Positions 8,276-18,230 of a DNA stretch of 55,572 bases are shown here, piece after piece. Position 1 is the stretch's first letter. Each line of letters opens with the position of its first letter. The stretch is from contig NZ_JAAIVJ010000017.1 in the NCBI RefSeq assembly GCF_011008935.1, positions 1 through 55,572 of the forward strand, read 5' to 3'. The position numbers and the translations under genes were made by a program. This DNA is from Tabrizicola oligotrophica (GTDB lineage Bacteria > Pseudomonadota > Alphaproteobacteria > Rhodobacterales > Rhodobacteraceae). The notes under the pieces were generated by a model. That model was given only the letters and a program-made list of their open reading frames with translations, ran no database searches and was not told where the DNA came from.

Positions 8276-9643
8276 ATGAGCCCGTTGTCCCCCCTTGCCC
8301 ATGCCCGCGCCATTCTGGTTCTGGGCCTGCCCCTGATCGGCAGCCATCTGGCGCAGATGGCGCTGCATGTCACCGATACCGTGCTTCTGGGCTGGTACGG
8401 GGTGACTGAACTTGCCGCGGTGGTGCTGGCCACCTCGGCCTTCTTCGTGATCTTCCTGCTGGGCTCGGGCTTTGCGCAGGCGGTGATGCCGCTCGTTGCC
8501 TCGGCGCTGGGCGCGGGCGATGAAACCCGGGTGCGACGCGATGCGCGCATGGGATTGTGGCTGTCGATCGCCTTCGGGCTGGCCTGCTACCCGCTGTTCT
8601 GGTGGTCCGAACCGCTGCTCATGGCCCTCGGGCAAAAGCCCGCGGTGGCGGTGCTGGCGCAGGACTTCCTGCGCATCGGCGGGATTGGCATGGTGCCGGC
8701 GCTGCTGGTGATGACGCTGAAAAGCTATCTGGCGGCGCTGGAGAAAACCCAGGTGGTGCTGTGGACCACGGTCCTTGCGGTGCTGGTCAACGGTGTTCTG
8801 GCCTATGGGCTGATCTTCGGCCATTGGGGATGGCCGGAACTCGGGGTCGAGGGGGCGGCGATTGCCTCGGTGACAGTGCAGGCGCTCAGTTTTGTCGTGC
8901 TGGCGCTTTACGCCCATGCCCAGCCCGGGCTGCGGCGCTTCCACCTGTTCCAGCGCTTCTGGCGTGCCGATGCCGAGGCGCTGCGCTCGGTGTTCCGGCT
9001 GGGCTGGCCGATCGGCCTGACCGGGCTGGCCGAAAGCGCCCTGTTCACCGCGACGGCCCTGATGATGGGCTGGGTCGGCACGGTGCAACTTGCGGCGCAT
9101 GGCATCACGATGGAGGCGGTGGCGCTGACCTTCATGGTGCATCTGGGTCTGTCGAACGCCGCCACGGTGCGCGCGGGCAAGGCAGATGGCGCGGGCGATG
9201 CGCGCGCCCTGCGCGATGGCGCCAAGGTGGCGATTGCGATGTCGGTCGGCTTCGGTCTGGCAATGATCGCGCTGTTCCTGAGTTTCGGGCCGCAGATCAT
9301 CGGGCTGTTTCTGGATGTCTCGAAGCCCGGCGCGGCCGAGATAATGACCTTTGGCGTCAAGCTTCTGGCGGTGGCAGCACTTTTCCAGATGGCCGACGCC
9401 ATGCAGGTCATGGCGCTGGGTCTGTTGCGCGGCATCCATGACACCAGGGTGCCGATGATCGCGGCCACCGTCAGCTACTGGCTGATCGGCATTCCGGCGG
9501 GCTATGTGCTGGGCTTCCCCTTTGGCATGGGCGGGATCGGCCTCTGGCTTGGGCTGGTGATCGGGCTGGCCTTCGCGGCGACGCTGATGATGTGGCGCTT
9601 CTGGCAGCGCTGCGGCGTTCAGCGAAAGGCAATGGGCAGCTGA
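8276..9643 (+). CDS. MATE family multidrug/Na+ (or H+) antiporter
   Basis: This is a 455-residue inner-membrane protein with about 12 hydrophobic helices in two homologous halves, as in NorM/DinF transporters. The N-terminal half carries the typical GLPLIGSHLAQMALHVTDT segment and the second half repeats the pattern with GLAESALFTATALMMG. It should expel cationic drugs or metabolites using an ion gradient; the substrate is not predictable. Its 3' end overlaps the 3' end of the convergent acyltransferase gene by 25 bp, so there is no room for a terminator between them. Confidence 0.92.
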   Translation: MSPLSPLAHARAILVLGLPLIGSHLAQMALHVTDTVLLGWYGVTELAAVVLATSAFFVIFLLGSGFAQAVMPLVASALGAGDETRVRRDARMGLWLSIAFGLACYPLFWWSEPLLMALGQKPAVAVLAQDFLRIGGIGMVPALLVMTLKSYLAALEKTQVVLWTTVLAVLVNGVLAYGLIFGHWGWPELGVEGAAIASVTVQALSFVVLALYAHAQPGLRRFHLFQRFWRADAEALRSVFRLGWPIGLTGLAESALFTATALMMGWVGTVQLAAHGITMEAVALTFMVHLGLSNAATVRAGKADGAGDARALRDGAKVAIAMSVGFGLAMIALFLSFGPQIIGLFLDVSKPGAAEIMTFGVKLLAVAALFQMADAMQVMALGLLRGIHDTRVPMIAATVSYWLIGIPAGYVLGFPFGMGGIGLWLGLVIGLAFAATLMMWRFWQRCGVQRKAMGS

Positions 9644-11577
9644 GGCCGCAATCGCGCCCCGAACCGGGCTTCGCCGCTGCGGCTCCAATGGTCGCCATCC
9701 GACCAGAAGATGCTCTGGCAGGTCATGAAATCCTGTCTGATGTCAAATCCATAGGCCGATAGCGGCACATGTTCCACCCCGGCGCGGGCCGCAGCTTCGG
9801 CGATGCTTCGGTCAAGCCGTTCGAACACCTCCAGCTGCCCGGGACGCAGGGCGGGCGCCGTGGCGCAGCCGCTGCGCAAGACGCGGTTTGCCGCGATGTG
9901 CGGCTCGATCCGCGGGCTGAGCCAGAGGACCGGCACGCCGGAAGCATGCAGCGCCCGCAAATAGGTCTCGATGGCATCCTGCGCCGCGCGGTTCACGCGG
10001 AAGGCAGGCATCGCCTTGTGCAGGGGCGCCCGGGTGAAAAGCTGGCGCGACCCCTCGCGCCCGTCCGGTCCAAGCAGGAGATAGGCCCCGGATTGCACGA
10101 AAAGGATGTGGCGGAAAAGCTGCGGCTCGGCCTGCACCAGTTCCAGAAAGGCGCCGAAGGGGCAGGCCGCGTCGTTCTCGGCCGGGCGGCAGCCGCCGTT
10201 GGTCACGCCCAGAAGAAAGGGGGTGCGGCTGGCAAGTTTCAGGGCGTTGAACATGTCGATGCCGTGGCTGTCGCCCAGGACGACCGTCGCCGGGCCATGC
10301 CGGCTTGCGCAGGCCCGGATCTGCGCCAGATCCTTGTCGGACAGGGCCACCAGATTGAACCGGCAAGACCCGTCGCTTGCGGGCAGTCCGCTGTCTTGCC
10401 GTGCGGCAAGGATCAGGTCCAGGACGGCGGCCTCGTCGGGGTGGCCCTGCCGCCAAAGCCGGTCATTGCCGTTGCTGGCAAGGCCCAGAAGCCCAACCGC
10501 CAGCATCGCAGCCGAGGCAAGAGTGGCGCCAAGGAACAGGGGGCGCGGCCGGGCGAGCCAGCGCCCGGTCGGGCGGCGGAAGGGCTGTTCCACCCAGCGC
10601 CAGCTGATCCAGGCCAGCAGGTAGGTCAGGCCAACCAGAAGCCACATGGCCCAAGGCTCCGGCGCGTCGGTCGCCGAGACCCGCATCAGCGCGAAAAGCG
10701 GCTGGTGCCAGAGATAGGCGGAATAGGAAATCAGGCCGACGCCGATCATCGGCGGCAGGGACAGGAGCCGGCCGACTGCGGTGCCTTGCCCCGCGAAAAG
10801 GATCACCAGCACAGTGCCGATCACCGGCAGCAGCGTATGGGCCGAGGGGTAGGGCGTGCGGTCGCTGTGCAGGATCAGGGCGGCAACGATCAGCCCCAGC
10901 CCGACCAGTGCCGCCGGACCATGGGCTGCCAAGGGGCGCTGCCGCACCGACCAGGCCGCAAGCGAGCCGGCCAGAAGCTCCCAGAACCGCGAGAGCGAGA
11001 AGAAGAAGTTCATCTCGGGCCGGGTCGCCGCCGCCCATTGCGCCAGCGCCAGACTTGCCGCAGCCATGGTCCAGAGCCCGATCGTCACGCTGCGCGGACC
11101 GCGGCGCAACAGCGCCGCAAGCAGGACCGGGAACAGCAGGTAATACTGTTCCTCGATCGAAAGGCTCCAAGTGTGCAGGAGCGGGGCCTCTTCCAGAGCC
11201 GGAGAGAAATAGCCGCTGTTCGCCCCGAAAAGGACGTTCGACAGAAAGATCATGACCGCGGCCAGCGACTTGGAGTAGGCCTCCAGCTGCGGCGGCACCA
11301 TCAAGACCCAGGCCGCCAGCGTCGTGACCGCCAGCACCAGCAGCAGGGCGGGCAGGATGCGCCGCACCCGGCGCTCGTAAAAGCGCTGGATGGAATGCGC
11401 GCCGTTGCCAAGATCCTTCAGCAGGATTGATGTGACCAGAAAGCCCGAGATCACGAAAAACACGTCCACCCCGGCAAAGCCGCCAGTCAGGGGCACAAGC
11501 CCGCTGTGAAACAGGATGACGGAGGTGACCGCGATGGCGCGCAGACCGTCGATTTCGGGGCGATAGGCGAGGCTCAT
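9619..11577 (-). CDS. OafA/YrhL-type acyltransferase with C-terminal SGNH domain
   Basis: This is a 652-residue inner-membrane protein that probably O-acetylates a surface polysaccharide. Residues 1-370 form an acyltransferase-3 domain with about ten helices, beginning YRPEIDGLRAIAVTSVILFH (the conserved RxxDGLRA and catalytic-type His), with FFVISGFLVT and a later LHTWSLSIEEQYYLLFP. The C-terminal periplasmic domain has SGNH blocks: VVLGDSHG (block I Ser) and SDGDHWSRSG (block V Asp-His). The start ATG overlaps the upstream stop (ATGA at 11574-11577); an upstream extension in frame is shadow sequence. It is the last gene of a three-gene operon. Confidence 0.92.
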   Translation of the reverse strand: MSLAYRPEIDGLRAIAVTSVILFHSGLVPLTGGFAGVDVFFVISGFLVTSILLKDLGNGAHSIQRFYERRVRRILPALLLVLAVTTLAAWVLMVPPQLEAYSKSLAAVMIFLSNVLFGANSGYFSPALEEAPLLHTWSLSIEEQYYLLFPVLLAALLRRGPRSVTIGLWTMAAASLALAQWAAATRPEMNFFFSLSRFWELLAGSLAAWSVRQRPLAAHGPAALVGLGLIVAALILHSDRTPYPSAHTLLPVIGTVLVILFAGQGTAVGRLLSLPPMIGVGLISYSAYLWHQPLFALMRVSATDAPEPWAMWLLVGLTYLLAWISWRWVEQPFRRPTGRWLARPRPLFLGATLASAAMLAVGLLGLASNGNDRLWRQGHPDEAAVLDLILAARQDSGLPASDGSCRFNLVALSDKDLAQIRACASRHGPATVVLGDSHGIDMFNALKLASRTPFLLGVTNGGCRPAENDAACPFGAFLELVQAEPQLFRHILFVQSGAYLLLGPDGREGSRQLFTRAPLHKAMPAFRVNRAAQDAIETYLRALHASGVPVLWLSPRIEPHIAANRVLRSGCATAPALRPGQLEVFERLDRSIAEAAARAGVEHVPLSAYGFDIRQDFMTCQSIFWSDGDHWSRSGEARFGARLRPQLPIAFR

Positions 11578-11990
11578 TCGTCGGCGGCTTCGGCCTTCAG
11601 GATCCGATCCGCCTTCTTGCGCACCAGAACCGCGCGCAGGTCGTGCATGGCCATCAGCAGAGTGTCGGTAACCTGTTCCAGGGCCTCGTCCGTGGCCCGG
11701 GATTGCGCCCATTGCGTCGTCAGGTTCAGGTGATCCACCGCGCGCAGGATGTCGTCGATGTCGCGGGCGGCCAGCACGGCGCGGCGGTCCTCGACCCAGT
11801 CGGCGATCAGCGCCTCTTCCGCAGCGGTCAGGTCGCCGTCGCCATGCGGCTTGATCTTGCCGTTGTTGACGTTGACGGTGGCGATTTCCTCCAGGTCGAT
11901 GCGGCGCTGGCGGTTTTCGGTATCGACCCGAAACACCACCGCGCCATTCTCGCGCACCCGGAAATAATAGTCTGGCAGATCGCCCGACAT
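11574..11990 (-). CDS. Small conserved-looking protein of unknown function
   Basis: This is a 138-residue soluble protein that I cannot assign. It opens MSGDLPDYYFRVRENGAVVFRVD and continues with a charged, helical C-terminal half containing DDILRAVDHLNLTTQWAQSR. The ATG at 11990 follows AAGGGG, which overlaps the stop region of the aminotransferase gene 8 bp upstream; an in-frame ATG at 12038 lies inside that gene and is less likely. Its stop overlaps the acyltransferase start. The tight packing indicates one transcript and possibly coupled translation. Confidence 0.7.
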   Translation of the reverse strand: MSGDLPDYYFRVRENGAVVFRVDTENRQRRIDLEEIATVNVNNGKIKPHGDGDLTAAEEALIADWVEDRRAVLAARDIDDILRAVDHLNLTTQWAQSRATDEALEQVTDTLLMAMHDLRAVLVRKKADRILKAEAADE

Positions 11991-11998
11991 GTCGCCCC

Positions 11999-13225
<1,227 letters not shown>

Positions 13226-13276
13226 TCACGCGGGGTTCATAGGCGTGGGGCGGATTTGGCGCAAGCGGGGATGGCC

Positions 13277-13543
13277 ATGGAAACGGCAGAGGCACGGCTG
13301 AAACGGATGGCGATGCGGTCGTGGCGGCGCGGCACCAAGGAGATGGATCTGGTGCTGGGCCCCTATGCCGACGCGCATCTCGCCGGCATGGCCGAAGATC
13401 GGCTGGCGCTTTACGACCGGCTTCTGGGCGAGAACGATCAGGACCTTCTGCCCTGGGTGCTGGGACAGGTGCCTGCCCCGGCCGATTACACCGCCCTGAT
13501 TGCCGAAATCGGCGCTTTCGCGCGCGCGCGTCTGGGGCGCTGA
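13277..13543 (+). CDS. sdhE: Succinate dehydrogenase assembly factor (FAD assembly factor)
   Basis: This is an 88-residue DUF339/SdhE protein that helps covalent attachment of FAD to SdhA. The signature RSWRRGTKEMDLVLG with the essential RGxxE motif sits near the N-terminus, followed by ENDQDLLPWV, both hallmarks of the family. A GGGG site lies about 6 nt before ATG 13277; ATG 13271 is an alternative, two codons longer. The gene stands alone between the divergent aminotransferase and the RTX gene. Confidence 0.92.
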   Translation: METAEARLKRMAMRSWRRGTKEMDLVLGPYADAHLAGMAEDRLALYDRLLGENDQDLLPWVLGQVPAPADYTALIAEIGAFARARLGR

Positions 13544-13628
13544 GGCGCAGGATCATCTGGCGGGTTGACAGCCAGAGCGGGCAGACCCACGTTCGCCCCC
13601 AGGGGCTGCATCGCAGGGAGGTTGCGCC

Positions 13629-16600
13629 ATGGCGACGTTCACCGGAACCGATGAGGCCGATACGCTGGCGGGCGGCGCGGGGGCCGATACGCTGATCGGC
13701 GGCGCCGGCAATGACACCTACATCGTCGACAGCCTGGGCGAGGTGGTGGTGGAAGAGGCCGGCGGCGGCATCGACCGGATTGTCGCCTCGGTTCTGGACG
13801 GGGACGACAGCTACAGCCTTGCCCTCTGGTCTCAGGTTGAAGACCTGCGCTATTCGGGCGGGCAGGCCGCCACGCTTCTTGGGAACGGCGCGGCGAACCG
13901 GATCGAGGCGAATGCGGCGACTTCGACCGCCGATCAGCTGAGCGGCGGGGCGGGCAATGACAGCCTGTTCGGCTTTGGCGGCGCCGACATGCTGGCGGGC
14001 GGTCTGGGGGATGATCTTCTCGATGGCGGAAGCGGGGCGGACCGGCTGATCGGCGGGGCGGGCAATGACACCTATGTCATCGACAGCGCCGGCGACCGTG
14101 TTGCGGAACTGGCGGGCGGCGGGCGCGACCAGATCCGCAGCGGCATCGCCTTTGACCTTGGGCAGGACTGGGCCTCGGAAATCGAGGATCTGACCTATAC
14201 CGGCGCCATCGCCGCCGGGCTTGGCGGCAACGATCTGGACAACCGTCTTACCTCGCTTGGCGCGGCGGCCGACAGCCTGTTCGGCGGCGCCGGCAATGAC
14301 ACGCTTGCCGGCGGCGGCGGGGCCGATACGCTGACCGGCGGGCTTGGCGATGACTATTACCGCATCGGCATCGGCGATGTCGTCATCGAGGCGCTGGGCG
14401 AGGGGCGGGACACTTACGAGGGCCAACGCACCACCATCGCCAGCGGCGGCGCCGCCACCACGATCGAGAACCTGATCTTTACCGGGACGGGCGCGGCCAC
14501 TCTGACAGGAAATGGCCTTGCCAACCTGATCGAGGGCGGCACCGGCGCCAATACGGTGAATGGCGGGCTGGGCGACGACACGCTGGCCGGCGGCGCCGGG
14601 GCGGATCTGCTGAACGGCGGCGAGGGCAATGACCGCCTGTTCGGCGGTGCGCTGCCCGGCCTTGTGCTTGGCCGCGACCGGGTGAACGACAGCAGCATCG
14701 ACCAGCTGGCAGGCGGGCAGGGCAATGACACCTATGTCGTTTCGGACACGCAGGATGTTGTGATCGAGGGCGCGCTGGAAGGCAGCCGCGATGTCGTGGT
14801 CTCGGCGGTCAGCAACCGGATCACGCGCTATGCCAATGTCGAGGCGCTGATCCTCGAGGACGGCAGTTCGGCCTATTCGGCCACGGGCGGCGGCGCGGGC
14901 GATCTTCTGATCGGCAATGACGGCGACAATCTGGTTTCCGGCGGCCTTGGCCATGACACGCTGGCCGGTTGGGGGCTGGCCACTGCGGCGGGAAGCGCGG
15001 ATATCCTGCTTGGCGGCGCGGGCAATGACGTGCTGTTGGCCCGGAGCCTGTTCGGCTCGGCAGGCAGGGTTGACCTGACCGTCGATGGCGGGACAGGCAA
15101 CGACCTCTATGTCATCGGCCCCGATGTGGCGCTGTCCGGCTGGGACGAAGCCGGTACCGATACGGCGATTGTCCATGGTTCGGCCTCGCTGGCGCAGCTG
15201 TCCGGGATCGAGCGCATCTACCTTTACGGCGCGGCGGGCGGCCCCGAGGCCGAGGCGCACGCCGCCATGATCGCAGCCTTTGCCGCGCTGAGCGGCGGTG
15301 ACGCGCTTGACCTCGCCGCGCTGGAGGCGGGGCGGGATGTCACGGGCAATGCACTGGCAAACAGCATCTTCGGAAATGCGCTTGGCAACCAGCTGTCGGG
15401 CGGTGCCGGCGATGACACCATCCGCGGCGGCAACGGCGACGACACGCTGACCGGCGGCACGGGGATCGACCTGCTGATCGGCGGCGCCGGCAATGACAGC
15501 TACCACCTCGACACCGGCGATCTGCTGAGCGAGACGGCCAGCGGCGGCTTCGACAGGCTGTATTCCGCCACGCTGGCCAGCAACGCCGCCTTCGGCGCCT
15601 ATGCAAATATCGAAGGCTGGCTTTATACCGGCGCCGCTTCCGTCTCGCTGCATCGGGGGGTGGCGAACCTGTCGGCGGATCTGCTTGGCGGTGGCAGCGG
15701 CAATGACACGCTGCGCGGCTATGGCGGCGATGACACGCTTTCGGGGGGCAGCGGAAACGACATCCTGACCGGCGACGCCGGCAATGACGCGCTGCTCGGC
15801 GCGGCGGGCGACGACACGCTTTCGGGGGGTGATGACGAAGACAGCCTTGACGGCGGTCTGGGTGCCGATCTCCTGTCCGGCGATCTCGGCGACGACAGGC
15901 TGGACGGCGGCGGCGGCGATGACCTGCTTTCCGGCGCGGCGGGGGTGGATACCCTTGCGGGCGGCAGCGGCAATGACACGCTGGAGGGCGGGGAAAACAG
16001 CGACCGCCTTGTCGGGGGCGCGGGCAATGACGTGATCGCGTTTGGCGATGTGACGGTCGACGCGACGGTCAGCGGCGATCACCTGTTCGGCGACGACCCG
16101 GACAATCCCGGCATGGCTGGCGCCGACGAGTTCCGGTTGCAGGCGATCGGGGCTGGATCCGCGGTGAGCGAAACCTTTTCCGGATCGGGCATCTTCCGGT
16201 TCGCCGGCGGCGCGACGATCGGGGATTTCGAGCAGGGCAAGGACAGGATCGGCGTGGCTGCCTCCCTGCTCGGCAACCTCGATGGCGCCGTGGATGGCAG
16301 CTCCGACGTGGTTTCCGGGGCCTCGACCTTCTCGGCCACCGATGAGATCATCTTTTTCCGCAGCGATGCGGCGGAGGCCTTTGCCGCGGCCCCGGAGGCG
16401 TTCCTTACGCCCATCAACGCTGCGACGCTGACGCCCATCCTTGTTTCTGCCGATGCCGCGATTGCCGTGAATGTCACGCGACTTCTGGTGTTCGACGATG
16501 GCACCAACAGCGCGGTCTTCCTGTTCCAGTCCGCCAACGGCGATGCCGCGGTCACGATTGACGAGATCTACCTCGCAACCGTGGTGACGGGCAGCGACGC

Positions 16601-16631
16601 GCTGCAGCTGTCGGACTTCTTCCTGTTCTGA
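13629..16631 (+). CDS. Large RTX (hemolysin-type calcium-binding repeat) secreted protein
   Basis: This is a 1000-residue acidic protein with many glycine/aspartate nonapeptides of the GGxGxDxLx type. They occur in clusters near residues 10-35, 95-150, 215-240, 295-340 and 590-630, with a dense block at about 684-805. These form calcium-binding beta-rolls after secretion. No catalytic domain is recognisable. The C-terminal 170 residues lack repeats and end LQLSDFFLF, in keeping with a type I secretion signal. GGGAGG precedes the ATG. No type I exporter is encoded nearby. The large antisense open frames opposite this gene are composition artefacts of its repeats. Confidence 0.92.
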   Translation: MATFTGTDEADTLAGGAGADTLIGGAGNDTYIVDSLGEVVVEEAGGGIDRIVASVLDGDDSYSLALWSQVEDLRYSGGQAATLLGNGAANRIEANAATSTADQLSGGAGNDSLFGFGGADMLAGGLGDDLLDGGSGADRLIGGAGNDTYVIDSAGDRVAELAGGGRDQIRSGIAFDLGQDWASEIEDLTYTGAIAAGLGGNDLDNRLTSLGAAADSLFGGAGNDTLAGGGGADTLTGGLGDDYYRIGIGDVVIEALGEGRDTYEGQRTTIASGGAATTIENLIFTGTGAATLTGNGLANLIEGGTGANTVNGGLGDDTLAGGAGADLLNGGEGNDRLFGGALPGLVLGRDRVNDSSIDQLAGGQGNDTYVVSDTQDVVIEGALEGSRDVVVSAVSNRITRYANVEALILEDGSSAYSATGGGAGDLLIGNDGDNLVSGGLGHDTLAGWGLATAAGSADILLGGAGNDVLLARSLFGSAGRVDLTVDGGTGNDLYVIGPDVALSGWDEAGTDTAIVHGSASLAQLSGIERIYLYGAAGGPEAEAHAAMIAAFAALSGGDALDLAALEAGRDVTGNALANSIFGNALGNQLSGGAGDDTIRGGNGDDTLTGGTGIDLLIGGAGNDSYHLDTGDLLSETASGGFDRLYSATLASNAAFGAYANIEGWLYTGAASVSLHRGVANLSADLLGGGSGNDTLRGYGGDDTLSGGSGNDILTGDAGNDALLGAAGDDTLSGGDDEDSLDGGLGADLLSGDLGDDRLDGGGGDDLLSGAAGVDTLAGGSGNDTLEGGENSDRLVGGAGNDVIAFGDVTVDATVSGDHLFGDDPDNPGMAGADEFRLQAIGAGSAVSETFSGSGIFRFAGGATIGDFEQGKDRIGVAASLLGNLDGAVDGSSDVVSGASTFSATDEIIFFRSDAAEAFAAAPEAFLTPINAATLTPILVSADAAIAVNVTRLLVFDDGTNSAVFLFQSANGDAAVTIDEIYLATVVTGSDALQLSDFFLF

Positions 16632-16778
16632 GCCGCTTGCGCCTGCCTGACAGTCCCGCTGCGGGCATGGTCCGCAGCGCAGGTCCGCGGCCCGACCGCA
16701 GCGCCTGCAGTGCCGCGGCGTCCGCTTTCTTCGCGTTGCGGCTTTTCCCGGCGCCAGATTCCCTGCTAGCCTCGCCGC

Positions 16779-17675
16779 ATGACCCGGCGCCACTACGATC
16801 TTCCCTCGCTCAACGCGCTTGCGGCTTTCGAGGCCGTCGCGCGCAATCTCAACGTCACGCGGGCGGCGACAGAGCTGAACGTCACGCCCGGCGCGGTGTC
16901 CAAGCAGATCCGGCAGCTGGAGGCAGAACTGGGCCGGCAGCTGATGCAGCGCCATTCCACCGGCATTTCGCTGACCAGCGAGGGCGAGGAGGTCGCCGCC
17001 AGCCTGCACGAGGCCTTTGGCCGGGTGTCGGCGACGCTGCGCCATGTGCGCGCCTCGGGGGAGCGGGCGCATGTATCGATCATCTCGACCATGGCGACGA
17101 TGCAGCTGTGGCTGATGCCGCGGCTGGGGTCGTTCTGGGGGGCGCATCCCGAGATCGTGGTCGAGCATGTCATTTCGGACCGCCTGCATGATGTGCCGCG
17201 CCCCGACATCGATCTGCGCATCCGCTATGGCGACGGGCACTGGCCGGGCGAAGAGGCGAGGCTGATCCAGTCGGACCGGGTGGTGGCGGTGGCCAGCCCG
17301 GCTTTCCTGGCCCGCCACCCGATTGCCGATCCGGAGGCGCTGGCCGCTGCGCCGCTCTTGTCGGTCGAGGGCGCGGATTGGGTCTGGATGACCTGGGGCA
17401 GCTTTCTGCGCGCCGCGGGGGTGCCTTTCCACCGGCTCAACGTTCGGCGGTTCAACAGCTATGTCATCGCGCTGCAGGCGGCCCGTGACGGGCAGGGGGT
17501 GTCGCTCGGCTGGATGAGCAGTGTGGCGCCGCTGATCGCACGCGGCGAGCTGCAGAAGGTCACGCAGACCGAGATCGACGACCCGAACGCCTTCTATGTC
17601 ACCTGGAACGACCGCCGCACCCTGAGCGCGGAAGCAACAATCCTGCGCGACTGGCTGCTTGCGCAGGGGTATTGA
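16779..17675 (+). CDS. LysR-family transcriptional regulator, GcvA-like
   Basis: This is a 298-residue DNA-binding regulator. A winged helix-turn-helix occupies residues 8-65, with the motif LPSLNALAAFEAVARNLNVT followed by TPGAVSKQIRQLE. The rest is a periplasmic-binding-fold effector domain, with DIDLRIRYGDG, typical of the GcvA subgroup. Its regulated gene may have been the neighbour at 17775, which is now only a fragment. No inducer can be inferred. Confidence 0.92.
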   Translation: MTRRHYDLPSLNALAAFEAVARNLNVTRAATELNVTPGAVSKQIRQLEAELGRQLMQRHSTGISLTSEGEEVAASLHEAFGRVSATLRHVRASGERAHVSIISTMATMQLWLMPRLGSFWGAHPEIVVEHVISDRLHDVPRPDIDLRIRYGDGHWPGEEARLIQSDRVVAVASPAFLARHPIADPEALAAAPLLSVEGADWVWMTWGSFLRAAGVPFHRLNVRRFNSYVIALQAARDGQGVSLGWMSSVAPLIARGELQKVTQTEIDDPNAFYVTWNDRRTLSAEATILRDWLLAQGY

Positions 17676-17774
17676 GATTTTCTCAATTCCCTTCGGCAAC
17701 TTCCTCGCTTGCTTCAAGCGGTGCAAGGCTGTCCATTAAGGGGCAAAAAAGCCCTGCCAAGGACCCTCCCACCC

Positions 17775-17886
17775 ATGCTGCCGAAAACCATGTCGGCCGT
17801 GCTCCTGACCGGGCATGGCGATGTTGAAGTGCTGGACTATCGCTCCGACATTCCGGCGCCCATCCCCAAGGCGGGAGAGGTGCTGA
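17775..17886 (+). pseudogene. 5' remnant of a zinc-type alcohol dehydrogenase/quinone oxidoreductase gene
   Basis: The first 37 codons from ATG 17775 read like the N-terminus of a medium-chain dehydrogenase, with MSAVLLTGHGDVEVLDYRSD and IPAPIPKAGEVL. Homology then stops abruptly near 17885 and the frame runs into unrelated sequence. The remaining 300 or so residues of such an enzyme are missing. It directly joins the tail of another gene, so this looks like a deletion scar. Confidence 0.65.
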
Positions 17887-17887
17887 A

Positions 17888-17989
17888 GACAGCTCGGAGG
17901 CCATCGACAAGCACGTGGCCGACTGGATCGCCGCCAATCAGACGACCTATGACGACTGGCTTGCCGAGGCCCGCAAAGCCGCCGAATAA
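17888..17989 (+). pseudogene. 3' remnant of a substrate-binding protein gene (betaine/proline-type ABC transporter)
   Basis: In a different frame from the dehydrogenase remnant, the last 33 codons before TAA 17987 read EAIDKHVADWIAANQTTYDD followed by WLAEARKAAE. This resembles the C-terminus of glycine-betaine/choline-type periplasmic binding proteins. No 5' part is present. The family call is from memory of the tail pattern and is moderate; that this is the broken end of a real gene is supported by the terminator just after it. Confidence 0.5.
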
Positions 17990-18023
17990 CCGTTCTGCCG
18001 AGGGCGCGGCTGCGCCAGACCTT

Positions 18024-18054
18024 GGGCGCGCCCCGGAAACGGGGCGCCCCTTTT
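18024..18054 (+). terminator. Rho-independent terminator after the broken gene pair
   Basis: A G+C-rich hairpin has arms 18024-18034 and 18041-18050, with one bulged base and a short loop, and is followed by TTTT. It lies 35 bp after the stop of the substrate-binding-protein remnant and was presumably the terminator of that former operon. Confidence 0.65.
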
Positions 18055-18230
18055 CCTGGCCTGCCCGACCGACCCGGCACGCCCCTTGCCGGGCGGTTCC
18101 GGAAGATGCCCTCCGGCACCCGCCCAGACTGCAAAGCCCAGACGGCGTGCGCCCAGGTCAACGGGCGCTTGCCCCGGGATTTCTCCCGGCAGAAAGCCCG
18201 CGCAAGGCATGCCGCCGGGCCGGATATGCC

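Noticed and set aside
8261-9688. A 475-codon minus-strand open frame opposite the MATE gene
   Set aside because: The plus strand encodes a full MATE transporter with proper helices; the antisense product is a typical His/Gln/Arg-rich shadow.
9769-11430. A 553-codon plus-strand open frame opposite the acyltransferase gene
   Set aside because: The minus strand has all acyltransferase-3 and SGNH motifs; this frame has no domain or ribosome site.
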